DNA of 64,000 nt from Polytrichum commune (GCA_950295325.1 OX485809.1:35283081-35347080); one strand, 5' to 3'. Counted from the stretch's first letter, positions 48,820 through 61,900 are shown. The notes: generated by a model from the letters alone, not told the origin. Made by a program: numbers and translations.

Positions 48820-49897
48820 CTTAGGTCGATGAAGCTAAAGTGCTACTACACAAAAACATATTGGTCAATATACCTTCCACCACTCAGCCGATTTGAGTAA
48901 TAGACCTCCACAGGACCAGCGTTGAGTTCCTCCCAATCTGGCTGAGAGTAATGGAATTTTGAGCTACAGTAGTGATAAGGTTATTGCCAAGAAAGAAGAA
49001 AGTAGCTTGTAAGCCGGGATGAACCAGTACAAATCGTCACAGAAAGCCCCGAAGATGTTGATGACAACCAATACCAAACTATATTAACACAATAAAGTCT
49101 GCCGATCCAGTGCACCGTCCCCTAGAAGGTTAGGTCGATGAAGCTAGAGTGGTACTACACACAATCGTATTGGTCGATTGTAGCTGTTGCCGTTTCACCT
49201 TCCACTCGGCAAATTTGAGTTACAGGACCATTGTCGAGTTCCTCCCAACCTGTCTCTGAGAAATGGAATTTTGAGCTACAGTACTAATAAGCTTATCCTC
49301 AAGAGAGAAGAAACGAGGTTGTAAATTGTAAGCCGGGGTGAACCGGTAAGAATTGTCGCAGAGAACTCTGGAGATATTGATGAAAGCCCCAGTGCTTGGT
49401 GTAAGGATGAGCTTGACAGAAATCGATGCACAAACAGAACCAAATTCTCTAACTGTTGAAACAGAAGAAAATTCTGCCGATCCGGTGCCCCATCCCCTAG
49501 AAGCTTAGGTCAATGAAGCTAAAGTACTACTACACAAAATTATATTGGTCGATTGTAGCTATTGCCAACTCACCTTCCACCACACGGCTAATTTCAGTTG
49601 CAGACCTCCACAGGACCAACGTCGAGTTCCCCCCAACCTGTCTGAGAGAAATGGAGTATTGAGCTAAATTACTGAAAAGGATATCCCCAAGAAGGAAGAA
49701 ACTCGGTTGTAAAGCGTAAGCCGGGATGAGTTAGTACAAATTGCCACAGAAAATCCCAAAGCTGTTTGATGAAAGCCCCAGTGCTTTCAAGTGTAGTAAT
49801 AAGCTTGACAGAAATCGATCCACAAACTGCACCAAATCCCCTAACTTTATAAACAATAGAAGTTTGCCAATCCGGCACTGCGCCCGTCCCCTACAAG
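48820..49897. repeat. three tandem copies (309, 375 and ~394 bp) upstream of the kinase gene
   Basis: Copies begin near TTAGGTCGATGAAGCTA at 48820, 49129 and 49504. Shared blocks include TATTGGTC, CAGGACCA, GAGTTCC, TGGAATTTTGAGCTACAG, AAGCCGGG and CCGATCC, ending in a CCCCTAGAAG-type junction. Copies 2 and 3 contain an extra ~65-bp block (GAAAGCCCCAGTGCTT region) not in copy 1. They are non-coding and 0.9-1.9 kb 5' of the kinase start. Confidence 0.85.
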
Positions 49898-49899
49898 CG

Positions 49900-50740
49900 A
49901 CCGCGTGCTTCGCTAATCAAGGGAAGAAGTGCGTACTCATTCAGTAGTGTGCTCGTGAGACTAAAAGTCTTGAACCATATGCAGTTTCCGACTTCAGCCT
50001 CGTCACCAACCTTCAACCGAAGATATAGCCTCACCACCAGTTGAAACTGTTTGCCCATCTTCTGCACTCCGTGTCGCAACATCCAAAATTTCCGTGTCTT
50101 AACATGATCTGTCCACTACGTTTTCCAGTCTCTGCCTCCCGGCGACTAAGCTTAATAAAACCACCTACCTCCACTTAAGCCTCGCCTCGCCGCGCCTCGC
50201 CAGCAAGTGCAGTGGCGACTTCAGACGCATTTCATCGCCGACGTAGAAACCTCCGGGGCCGGAGCCTCTGGAAGCAGACTTCCATAAGCCTAAGCAATCG
50301 CATCAAGGGTTGTTTTACGTTAGGGGCCGAGGTTGTGGTTTACTTTCTTTGGTTCTATTTCCATGGAAAGGGCATAAGGTATGTGGGGTGTTACTTGGTT
50401 CCTTTTTCATGTTCTTCACCTTCTACCCATTAGATCTACACAACAGCTGCATCAACAAATCTACAATGAAACATATGCCAAAACCGGATTGAAAATCAAA
50501 TCTTTCCTCATCTAGTTATGGTTGTTGTTGTTGGAAGTGCATGTTTGTTGATTTCTTAACTGAATACACAGGTTCTCCCAATTGTGTTCATTGTTGAGTG
50601 TAGAGTAATTATTAAAATTTGGAAACGTAGTGCAATCTCTTTTAGACATGTGACTTTATGATGTTTGCTCTTTGATCCTCATCGAACCACATACCAATCA
50701 AATCTAGGGGTTCGATTACAAAAACGAGCCACTTAAGTCC
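49900..50740. other. no gene recognised
   Basis: Short overlapping ORFs without family similarity. A G+C-rich patch at 50160-50290 precedes the second MITE. Confidence 0.45.
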
Positions 50741-50745
50741 CAATG

Positions 50746-51159
50746 CACGGGGAGGTCACTCCATTGTAAAGTTGAACAACCACGTGCAATCACTTTACAT
50801 GTAAAAAATCTTACTTTTTACATAAAGCATCATCAAAATGAGTCAAACTTCTATCATTTTTTTTCATGAGTAAGATATACACGGTACCTATAACATAGTA
50901 AAAAATGTTAACTAAATTTGATGATTTGTTTTATATATAAAACATACCGTTTCTAACTAGAATGACACAGAATTGAACTATACAAATTACTACAAAAAAT
51001 GAAGATGACTAAAATTCTCCAAAAATAGATATTATCAAAGGTTATGTATATGTAGAAAAAATATCATAAATTTTAAAACTATCTATGGCATGTAATATAG
51101 GGATAGCAAACTTTGTTCACATGTGGTGTTCAACTTGACAATGGAGTGACCTCCCCGTG
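50746..51159. mobile_element. 414-bp MITE (copy 2)
   Basis: Ends CACGGGGAGGTCACTCCATT and its inverse. Flanks TCCCAATG and ACCCAATG match at seven of eight positions. The interior aligns with 28442-28851 throughout, including ACATACCGTTTCTAACTAG and TATCTATGGCAT. The two copies differ at many sites, so neither insertion is very recent. Confidence 0.85.
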
Positions 51160-51169
51160 ACCCAATGTC

Positions 51170-52080
51170 TACCTTAGTAATTGCTAACTTCCATACCCAC
51201 AACCATGCTTTACCCTATAAGCCCACTAAGGTAGAGTAGACAAACTTTTTCCATTGACTTAAGCAATTTCGCATAAGTGTAGTACAAGTGTGATATTGAG
51301 GTGATTTTTCACAAGTCTAGAATTTGATATCACAACATTTAACCAAAAAATCATAATTTATTTCCAAGTTTTGAAATTTTTCAAAGCCAAGATTCTCTCC
51401 CAAATCATAACCATGGCATAGGTTGACCCACTTTCAATAGGGGACGAAGACTTGAGTACAATCGGTGCCCTTTTTCAAGGAACTCAAATTTGTGCCCTTT
51501 TAACTTCACAACTTTAGAGGACTCTATGTATTGAGATTGGGGTGGGTTGTCCGAAATGGATCTATCTACTCTAGACATGTATTACTCAAATATTTCTCTC
51601 TCGTAGTATATGAAACATGCAACTACATCGATTATCCCATTTAGTGAGGGTTGCTTAATAATTTGTGTGGGAAATTAGTGAAGGTCATACTAAATTTCTT
51701 TACGCTATAAAATTAGTGCCACCGTAAGATAATGGGTTTCATGAGGTCAAAGTGTCTCATCACTTGGCACTCATTTGGTTCTCTTGTTGGGTGGTTCTTT
51801 CGCAGTGCTACCATACCTTTTAACGGCACATGAAGTTGTTGTTGCCACTAATGCCCCATCAAGAATCATTCTCAGAGTTACAACCTCAAGCTTCAAAGCA
51901 CCTTAGAGCATGCACTAATCTTCTTGAAATGTATGGTAAATGAGCATGTATTCATGAATTTAGTATCACTTAGTAGAAATTGAACCCTCGCTAATGTTGA
52001 GATTTGGCATGATAGTGTGTGTTCCGGGATGCACCACTTGCACTACATGGGATAATTAGTGTAGTGAAAATGGTCAACAA
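51170..52080. other. intergenic, no gene recognised
   Basis: A+T-rich sequence with short ORFs only. Confidence 0.45.
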
Positions 52081-52084
52081 ATCC

Positions 52085-52333
52085 AAATCATGCCCATAGT
52101 CATTTGCCTCATAGTTTTAAGAGTTTATATAAATATGCTATTCATTATCAAAGTGAAGATTCTCCTGCTCAATAAGTGGTCACATAGGTCCCCCAAACCA
52201 TGTTGGTTATTGAGCTTAGAATGTTGGTATATTTTGCGTACACACCCCAATCCCTCCAAACACACATCTTTCGAGTGTCCATTCTTAGATCCACACCTAA
52301 CCATGTACCACTCAAATATAAGTGTCTAGGTTT
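52085..52333 (-). repeat. dispersed ~320-bp repeat family, copy 3 (partial)
   Basis: The reverse complement aligns with 60453-60780: GACACTTATATTTGAGTGG, then GACCTATGTGACCA, then GAATCTTCACTTTGA. Confidence 0.6.
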
Positions 52334-52339
52334 TGTTGC

Positions 52340-53560
52340 ATTGGATTTAGGCACGTCTATTTCAAGGGTGATTGTGGTTTACTTTTTTATATTCTATTTC
52401 CATGGAAAAGATATTTCAATCCATTATTCCGTGGAAAAGATGTTTCAATCCATTACTCCTCTTGTTCATAACCGCCCTAGGTTGGTTGTTTATGCCCATG
52501 TGGCATCACTATAGAGATTCAAAACCAAGATTTAGGGAGAGAGGTTGAGGAGTCAACCACTTCCGCATTACAATCAAAGGTCAACAAGAAGCATAGTCAC
52601 TTCAATATCTTCTCGAATCCAATACTTAAACTAAGGATAGATTGCCATTTGGAAAACTAACCCCACCATCCCCTACAACCACAAGGATTTGCACACGACA
52701 AGTGTACATGGGAAAAAACTACGGGTTCGGTTGAATATTGTGATTAACCATAACCACCTTTGTAGTGGAAACGATTCATCAATGGCAAAGTGCATTAAGT
52801 ACACTCTAAACTCCATACTATCACACATGTAGCAACCAAAGTGCACGTGATATTACAAAGTTTTGTAGTGCTAACATGGATGTTGTGATACTATAGAATT
52901 AATGTAACATGTGACATTACAGAATAACACAAAGGAAATGTGAAGACAATTTGAATTCGTTCTCCCGTCACCTACGCTAGTGTGGCCCACTCCACTTGGC
53001 CTTCCTAGGCGATGTGATAGATGCATGCACCAACATTCAACAAGTAGCATAAGAGAAAGAAGAATAAGAATAAGAAGGTGACACTCCACATGTTGACACA
53101 TGGTGCAATGCGAGAGTGTGGCTTCACTTCTTTGGTGGTTTGCATTATTGACAAATTTTGTGATATAAGGGAGAGAAATGTGACAATAAGGAGTGAGATT
53201 TGAACTACAAACATCCGTTCCCTAGGGTTTGGGGATATTAGAGAGTGTGTGACAATATGGGGGTTGATATTACGGAGTTTAGGGTGTAATTTACTTTCCT
53301 GACAATTTGAACGAGGGTGGGGAATCGGGGATATATATGTCGGTTAGCAAACTTCTTCCTGTGGGTTTCCACAATCAAGTGTGAAGCAAGCTAGGCATAA
53401 GTTAAGCACAGGCCACACGCTTTCCAGGAAGTGGTTTGATATTGGCTTTTGCCAGGTCCGCCGAGCTGGGTAAGGTCCACAAGCAGCTCATCATCGACCA
53501 AGGATTTATTAGTCAACAGGAAGCGCAGCCAATCTTCATGATGCCCTTGTCTGCAGAATC
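52340..53560. other. intergenic, no gene recognised
   Basis: A+T-rich sequence with short ORFs only, up to the fold-back element at 53569. Confidence 0.45.
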
Positions 53561-53568
53561 TTCATGAT

Positions 53569-54710
53569 GGCCGCTTTACACCAAGAGGCCGGGCCGATTC
53601 GTTGTGTAAGAGGCTTGCAATCTTCATTTGTGATTGGCCAAAAGGCTGAAATCAGCCCCAACCCCTTTACACCTAGAGGCCGGGCCAATTCGTTGTGTAA
53701 GAGGCTTGAAATCCTCACTTGTGATTGGTCAAAAGGTTGAAATCAGCCCTAACCCCTTTACACCTAGAGGCAGGGCCGTTTTGGTGGTATGAATTTTTTA
53801 ATAAAAAAAAACATGGTATGACACGGCCCGAGCTCGTTGAATTGGGTGCACCCAAAATGAAGGGCCAATTCTTGGCCTCGGGGCCAATGCCACATTTCAA
53901 TAAACAAAACTTTTTTTTTAATAAAACATGATTTTTCTAGCGAACTATATCCATTGGATTATGTGGAAACATGAACGGCTCTATGCTAGATTATGCTAGA
54001 TCTGTTGGATTATGCTATATTTACTCAGGGAGTGCACTATTCATTAAAACCAAGCATCACGTGCGTGCATGCCCCTTATTAAAATACCCCTGTATACATT
54101 TTATTTTTGCTAAAATCAAGCAATATACTTACAAATCTCATTGCTTCAAAATATATTTCCATACGTACACAAGGGTCCAAAAACAAATACAAAAATTGTA
54201 TATAACATGTGTACAAATGTTTGGAAATGCAAAAATATGGGCCTATTATATGTATAATATCAAATTATGGATTTTTAGTTATAAAGTCGTTACTTAGTGG
54301 ATGAAAAAACGCATGATTCTTGGTCCATGTCTGACTTGAACGCGTAAACGCGTACTTTTCATATATTTTTCTATAGCCTTATCTCTAGCCTCGTGTATAT
54401 CTACTTCCTGCTTAATAGCAATATGTCTCTTGTATGTACATTTTGTACATGCTTGTTTTAAATAATACCCCTTTTGTGCATGCACGTGTATATTTACAGT
54501 ACTTGAACAGTGCACTCCCTGGGTAGATTTATTGAATCGGCCTAGCTTCTTGGCCCTAAGGCCTTTACATATGAAAAAATTGCCCCCCATTATAATCTTA
54601 TTATAATGTGTTGTTGAGGCTGACCTCCAAACCAAAAGGGGTTGAAATTTCATGCAAATGGCCTCAAGGGGGATTGGTCCGGCCTCTAGGTGTAAATCAA
54701 AGCGGCCCTT
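53569..54710. mobile_element. fold-back element with long imperfect inverted arms
   Basis: GGCCGCTTTACACCAAGAGG at the left end is inverted at the right end (CCTCTAGGTGTAAATCAAAG then CGGCCC). Further in, the arms pair again: CAGGGAGTGCACTATTCA near 54027 against TGAACAGTGCACTCCCTGG near 54505, and TGCATGCCCC nearby. The left arm end is itself tandemly repeated with a 91-bp period (starts 53575, 53666, 53757). No transposase is encoded. Confidence 0.65.
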
Positions 54711-54832
54711 ATACTCTTGATATTTTGGGTGATGATTGAATTTGCAAAAGCAAATGTGAAATTGCCTGGGACGCAACCTACCTCTCGATCATTAGAAGCA
54801 CTGACAAAGTAGAGACATGCAATATATATATG

Positions 54833-55025
54833 GTATGCAGAACCGACTGCTGGTTACAGATGAACCACTTGAGTTTGAGAAATAACCGGTTGAAGTTCAA
54901 GGCTTCAGGAGAATTGCCGAGCGTTTTCAAGGAATCTATAGAATATTATACTCCAAAGTGATAAAGAAAAGCCAAAAGATCACAAACACTGTGCTCAAAA
55001 ATCTCCCCGGACACTGGTATGCAGG
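54833..55025. repeat. direct repeat flanking the second pogo relic (left copy)
   Basis: Shares GTTACAGATGAACC, GAGTTTGAGAAATAA, GGTTGAAGTTC and GGAATCTATAGAA with 57376-57607 in the same orientation. Confidence 0.7.
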
Positions 55026-55880
55026 TGTTATTTGGTTGCTTTTTCTTTACTGGAATATGATGTTTGATTGGTGTGTGGTTAAGCTCAAAGAACAAACATC
55101 ATAAAGACAAATGTTCACATGAGATTGGAGTATGTCTCCAATTTTATTGAGTATTCTACTTTCAATAGTGAACACAGTTGGGAGGACTTATGTATTCAGT
55201 TAAAAAATCAACAAACGTGTATTTATGATAACCATAATTAAATCAAGGGAGGTTTGATTTTTCCATATCTCATCTTTTGTTGGTGCGTCATCGTACATTT
55301 GCTAATGCAACACAAGTTTCACATTATGAATGTAATTAGTAGAAGTTGGAGAACATGAAAAAATATATAATAAAACAAAACACACCCTTTGGTGACCATC
55401 ATGACTTCATTATTGGACAGAAAGTTCAAATAAGCTAAATTATGTATGTTTTTCTCCCCCTTAAATATGACACGTTTGGTGGCACAAGAAAGTGTTGTAT
55501 TATCCAAATGTCATATTCTACATAATATGATAGTTTGGTCTCAAATGCCGCATTATTGAGGTTTTTCAAGAAATGGGTCTATTTCAATGTAAAATGTCAT
55601 CTTGTATACACAATGAAGAAACATTAGTATGAAAGAACACTTTTATTAGTATGAAAGAAATATGTTCACAATATCACACAATATGGAGTTTAAAAAAAAT
55701 GTAGTCCCATGATAATGTCTTCACCATATCACACACTACAAAAGTATGAATATATTGTCTTTAATGATGTTTGATGATGTTGGAAATTGATATCTTCTTC
55801 AATTAATCCGTAAAAGATTACAAGTTCATCACATCTTCTACAACCTAAAACTTTGATGGATGCTTATATTTGATAATAAT
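55026..55880. other. A+T-rich sequence, probably part of the pogo-like element
   Basis: No ORF of note. The motif around AAATGCCGCATTATTGAGG (55545) resembles the terminal motif of the first pogo-like relic. Confidence 0.4.
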
Positions 55881-55889
55881 TGGGCATAC

Positions 55890-56760
55890 TCATGGGCTTG
55901 AGGAAGCTTGACTATTGGTGTTGGTTGGTCGTCCACATCCCTCAATTGGCTCTTCATTCAAAATTAAACATGAATGAATTTTTGTATCCCATGCCAAGCC
56001 CACCAACTCAACCATGTTGTACTCTACGTCAACAATTTCCTCTCCCGCCAATTGCACATATTCTTCATTAAGGATATCTTCACTTTCAAGATTCAAGGAG
56101 GAAATGAGACTTGTCTATTCATTGTTGCTTCTTTCATTCTTGATTTCTCACGTTCATGATCCATAACAAAATCATCACTCCATTCTGCAAATAAAATCTT
56201 GGACATCCTCTAGTTATTTCATGATTTGGGAATTCATCGCTCTCCACACTTGAGAGCACCACACAATAGCATGCCTTACATTAGGCATTATATTCCTCAA
56301 GTCTTAGTGAGTAGTAGAAGAATCAAACTAAGAGAGAACCCAGTCCAAAGCTTCTTCTTAAACTAATCCAAGGATTGTACCACACTTGTAACATTAGGTG
56401 GTAAGAATGCAATAGAAATATTGCTCAACTACAAGGTTGAAAACCAAATGATTCACCCCTACCAACATCCTCAAGGGAATGAGTAACAAATTTGTCCATA
56501 ACTAAAAGTACCTTCCACTTTTGAGATTTGAAATGTACATTGAGGCTCATTATCCAACTCCCAAATACATATGATGTCATCCATATCATTTGGTTTGCAA
56601 ACCACCACACATAATTTGTTGGCAACCACCTTCCAAAGCATCTCGGGCGTAGAGATTTGTAAATAATCACAAGATTCAACTTGTCAGTGCTTGTCATATT
56701 TTTAGCAAGAGTGAGACAATCCTTCTAAATTTTACGCCCATAAACTTTTCCTTGCACTAG
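55890..56760 (-). pseudogene. pogo/Tigger-like transposase relic (copy 2)
   Basis: Minus-strand pieces match copy 1 at 1153-2346: STDKLNLVIIYKSLRPRCFGRW, then QKWKVLLVMDKFVTHS, which keeps the second catalytic Asp lost in copy 1, then degraded FLPPNVT-like sequence around 56385-56410, and an acidic tail near 55890-56096. Frames are broken between pieces. The element is dead. Confidence 0.75.
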
Positions 56761-57375
56761 TGTCTTGTTTGGTTGGGCATGATAAAATACTATTGACACC
56801 TCCGGAGCCAAGAAATTGAAGAGTGGCATGGGCAAATCTAGGAGTATGAGTTAGCGAGGACTAAAATTTCCAATCTAAAGAGATATAAGATTCAAGTGTG
56901 AGGAAAAATTTCAAATCAAAAAGAGAAATCAACAACTTCAAAATTATAGGTTGCAGATCCAACAATCCCTAAGCCCTTCAACATCCTTCCAAACCCAAAG
57001 TAATGTATGGTTTGAAACCAAGGTTTAAAAACAATTAACTTGAGTTAACTTAAGTTAACCCATTGATGAATTCACCATGTACTCCCCGATCCCAAGACAA
57101 ATCCTCAATGTGGATCCCACCACCTGCACGCATTAATTACCTCTATTCTATGACAAGTCATGCCTAAAAATTGTCGTATTACAAACATCGTAGTAATATT
57201 ATCAGAGTACATTAACACCAGAAAGTTTGGTCAATGGAAAATGCGTCATATAATTGAGGTGTTGTACTATTGAGTGTTCTATTATATTGGGGTCATTGTA
57301 CTCGTGCAAAGAAGTTGGATCCTTCATTTCGTGGAATGTACCATTGACTTTGGCCATGGCTTGGAGCTTATGTCC

Positions 57376-57607
57376 GGGAAGAACCGGCGGTTAGTTACAG
57401 ATGAACCGGTTGAGTTTGAGAAATAAAAGGTTGAAGTTCGAGACTTCAGGAGGTTACCGATCATTTTAGAGGAATCTATAGAAGAAATTACCTCAAATGA
57501 ATAAAGCAAAACCGGAAGATGTCAACATGTAACCGACTGGATTTAGAATCACCAGGATCTTGACCGACTAAGTTATGCCCAGAAACTTCCCGGGCACTGG
57601 CTTGCAG
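57376..57607. repeat. direct repeat flanking the second pogo relic (right copy)
   Basis: Homologous to 54833-55025, with a ~40-bp insertion in the second half. It ends CCGGGCACTGGCTTGCAG versus CCGGACACTGGTATGCAG on the left. Confidence 0.7.
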
Positions 57608-57844
57608 CATGAATGTAAATAGGTCGCTGTGGAAGTACATACACTTTTGATCCTGGAAAGTTGAAAGTACAGCATCAGAATCCCCGAATTAGTCTACACT
57701 GTGTATGGTATTTATGTTACTTACTATTTGAAGTGTGCATTGCTTCCACAATTTTATTCTAATATTTGAAAAGTGAATTTCACTGTGTTCTATAATGTCC
57801 ATAGTACCGATTCTGCATTTTATTCATATGAAACGAAATCTGTA

Positions 57845-58068
57845 CACTGATTATCCCTATTAGTGCGTTGTACTATTGGGAGTTATGCACTGTTATAACT
57901 GTTGATGAGAATGTAACATTGTGCCAAGCAGAGTCATTTATGTTCCATGATGTCTGAGACTCTGAACAACTTATTGGGCTTTTATTAGTAAAAATTGAAC
58001 TCCTGAGTAAGACAGTGTTGCACTGCGTAACTCCCAATAGTAACAAGCATTAATTGGGATAGTCAGTG
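57845..58068. mobile_element. 224-bp MITE with TA target duplication
   Basis: CACTGATTATCCC at the left is inverted at the right (GGGATAGTCAGTG), and similarity continues about 50 bp inward (ACTATTGGGAGTTATGCA against TGCGTAACTCCCAATAGTA). It is flanked by TA on both sides, suggesting a Tc1/mariner-type mover. Confidence 0.75.
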
Positions 58069-58950
58069 TAGTAAAGATCATAGCACTGCGTACTACCAAA
58101 TTGTATGTGACGCTAGACACCATCAAAAAAAAGTCATAGCAAAGCGTAGTTGGATTGAATCACCCAAAAACTTGTAAAGGGCTGTGTCTCTACTAGAATC
58201 TCTTCATCAACAATTGATGAGTTTCCACGCATGTCCCAGTTTCGTATTCATAGATTTACTTGTGTAACGGTAACATTACATCTTGGAGGATGATACAATC
58301 ATCGTCTTAATCACATTTTTCAAGAGACTCTTGTAACAGACCATAACATATCAGATTGCCATTTCAGAGAGTCCATGAAGAACTTATACTCCCAATCAAG
58401 ACTAATGTTCAATTAACATTACAGATGTGGACGCACACATATTGCAATTTATCCTTTATTGCAGGCCCATAGATGTTCACAAAACATAACTCACATGCAA
58501 GGATGCCATAGCCAGCACAACCACCATTGTTTTCCCATGAGATGTACAAATTAGGGCCCATCAACCCCAAAATGCTCGAGATGCACAAAAACATGTATTT
58601 GAATGACAAACTTCCATTTTTGGCTCAAATGTATCAAAAGTGACAAACTATCAACAAATTGTACTGTGTGTGTATGTGTGTTTTTGCGTTTATTGAAGTA
58701 TTCAAAACCTATCATGACACAATGTGAATTTGATTCAACTGCATCAATCATCACTTTGATCTGTTACGACAGCTTCTACAACTTGGAATTGTGTCTAGTG
58801 TACACTAAAGTTTTTCATCATTGTACAGCTCGAACAAAATACAGTACCAAATGGATGCGCACGTAATAAATATGTGCAACTGCAAAATTTTAGTTTTGTG
58901 GCACTAAATCCAGTCTGAAAGGGAAGGGTTACAAAGACTGAGTTCAGTTT

Positions 58951-61900
58951 TCATGGCTTTGGGAGAACCCTCCGCTCTGTTGAGGATGCAATGAGAAGGA
59001 ACACTGCTACAGCAAACATCGACAACATGGCGACAAGAAGCGTGTGAGTTTTTCGCGATGAGCCATGATATTCTCCAAAGAGGACTATGCCCCATAGTGT
59101 TCCCACCAAAGGTAGCGCCTGTAACCAAAAAAACATTTAGGGGTCAGATTTGGCAGTGCCTTATCGCAAGGAACATGCATCAGTTCTGGACACAAAAGAG
59201 TTTTCTCCTCTAAATCAACACACAGGACTTTAGGTTGAGAGTTGGTCGTTTTGCTTACAAGACCTTCCATGTTCGGGAAGTTTCCGGTGAGGTTGTAGGG
59301 TAAAGGTTTGAATGAAGAACATTCTATGTCAGTTCACTGATGGTCAAACTCTTTTTAGCACATCTTTGACATGTCAAAAATGAGGTTGACCATTAGTGAA
59401 CCAACATAGAATGTTCTTCGTTCAAACCTCCACACTACAACCTTACCGAAACTTACCAAACACCGAAACTTGTAAGCAAAAACAACGAAATGGAAAATTA
59501 TAGGGGACCAACTCCTGACGAACTTAAAGTCCCATTGAGTTAAAGGATAGCTCTAAAGCACCGAAATACTTTTTGGAATAAGTCTGCCTGGATAGAAGTC
59601 CATAACTTATGCAGAGATCCGTTTCTCTAATTTAGAGATAATGAGAACACATGGATGACTACATTTGGATTCAGGTATCATTATAGCTACACTAAATAGT
59701 CCTAATGCTGTGGGCCACAGTACTTTTCTAGAGCCCGCACTAATCTCACAATGGGAATTAATGTGGACCACATCAGTTCTCAAGCCATGCTAAATTTCTA
59801 GTAGAAAGTTAGCGTGGGCCACATTAATTGTTTTTCTAGAAAATTAATGTGGGTGATTAGTTGATTTTGTGCTACTTTTGTCCCATAAATAATATTCAGT
59901 GTGTTGGTAGGAAGTCTTCATGAAGACTTGGGGGAAGGCTCGGGGTCTGGACGCACAGTAAGTCCACCTTGCCTAGAAAATTAGTGTGGCCCAGGCTAAT
60001 TATTTTCACACTAATTTTCCACCCACACTAATAGGACTATTTAGTGTTCTTTCAAGAAACAAGAACTGTGTCATCTGCCAAACTTATGAATAGCATCTAC
60101 AAAGTGGCCCGGTTACATAAATGAAATCCATTAGATGTAGAATAGCATAGCATTCTTGAGCATATGAAATAAGGACGTTCCCTTTCTAGTCTAGCTTCAA
60201 GAATAAATTTCCATTTTAGAATCAAGGTCGTTGATTACATGTATGAATCCCAAGTATAGTCGAGTGCCAAGCTCTCATAAATCAACACCTATCTCATTGT
60301 TACCTATCTTCAGACAAAGCCTTCTATCTATCAAGATTCAAGTTCAAGACCTTGCCAAAAAGCATCTCACCGAGTGTGTACTCTCCAAGATGCTTTCTTA
60401 GGGAGACCACCGAATAAGGTAAGCAGCTCGTCCATGGTCACTTTATTTAAGCAGACACTTAAATTTGAGTGGTGTGTGGTTTGGTGTGGATCTAAGAATA
60501 GACACCAAAAAGGCATCATGTGTTGAAAACAGATTGGAGTGCATGCTCAAAATCTTGGTAACCATTCTAGGCTGAATAGTCAACATGATTGGGGCGACCT
60601 ATGTGACCATTTAGTGAGCTCGAGAATCTTAACTTTGACAACAAAAATAGATATTCATACGAGATCCAAAAATTATGAGGACATTGGCTACAGGTACGAC
60701 TTGGAATTGGCAATCATCTACCACTAACTGCGTGTTTCGCATCCTCCGAGAAGTGAGTGTAGAGCTAAAGGTGTCTATTTAAGGCCGTTTACCTTACATC
60801 ACTGAAGAATGGTAGGAGGACCTATTACCTTGGCATGTAAGACAATAATGACATCATAAAAACTATCATGTTAGCCACATACTCAGCATGGAAGAGACAT
60901 GGAAGAGAAAATTAAATTAAAGAAGGTCGAACTAACCTGTACGGCATCTGCTGCAGCATAGCCAGCAGCTTGACCACCCATAAATTGGAACCCATTTCCG
61001 AACCCACAGACGAGGCCTGCAATTATAGCAAGATGTCGCCCCTCCCAGTCGTTGATGTAATTTTTTATAGAGGACTTGGGGATCCCTAGAACAGGGTTAT
61101 ACAGCAGGTACACATTGAAAATCACAGAGGCGATCAGGAGGGCTGTTGAGAAGTAGAAAAATGTCGTGTAGACGACCAAGTGAGGGACACCTGGCTTTAG
61201 TAGGTGAAATTGATCGTTTGTAGCCAAGTTGAACAGAGGCGAGAACGCGGCATAACATACACCTGTGAAGAGAGTAATCAGCAGCCCAAACAGGACACTC
61301 TTACCCTTCACCTGCAAGACATCGTGGTTTCATGTCAAAGTGATTTTTCACTATATTGGGACATCTTTTGTAATGATCGGAAAGAAACATGTCAAGAAAT
61401 TTCCAAAGTAGACTCAGGGTCAGTCAATGTAGCTCATTGAACAATATAGTTAGAGAAAGAGATGAAAGACTAGTCTGATGTTGGCACTGGCGTAAATTCA
61501 TAGCCTATATCAACATCAAGGTAGTGAGTGACCAACCTTAATTGCTCTGTGGCTCTCGAGGTCTTCGAAAAACTCCGCACTTCCAACAACCGTATTGTCG
61601 GCGAATTGCTCTTCCTCCATGTCTTTAGAGCTGCGTTTATCACCATGCGATGCGATGGCATAGGAACTTCCATTTTCCTTTTCACTACCTTTCTCCATAC
61701 CTGTTAGGGATTGAAAGGTTTTGCCATCAGTGATGAACAATAGCAATGAAAAAAGATTTAGACAACGTGCACTGAGTGTATCAGATCTTTGCAAATTGCC
61801 CTTCTCAATAACTTGCATAAAGAGAACTCAAGATTCTGCGTACCCAACTATAATCTTCTCAAGCACTATTGCTTTGACACAACTATCATGCTAGAATTCA

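Noticed and set aside
48820-49897. CRISPR-like array
   Set aside because: Units are 300-400 bp, contiguous and diverged, without short repeats separated by unique spacers; the genome is a plant's.
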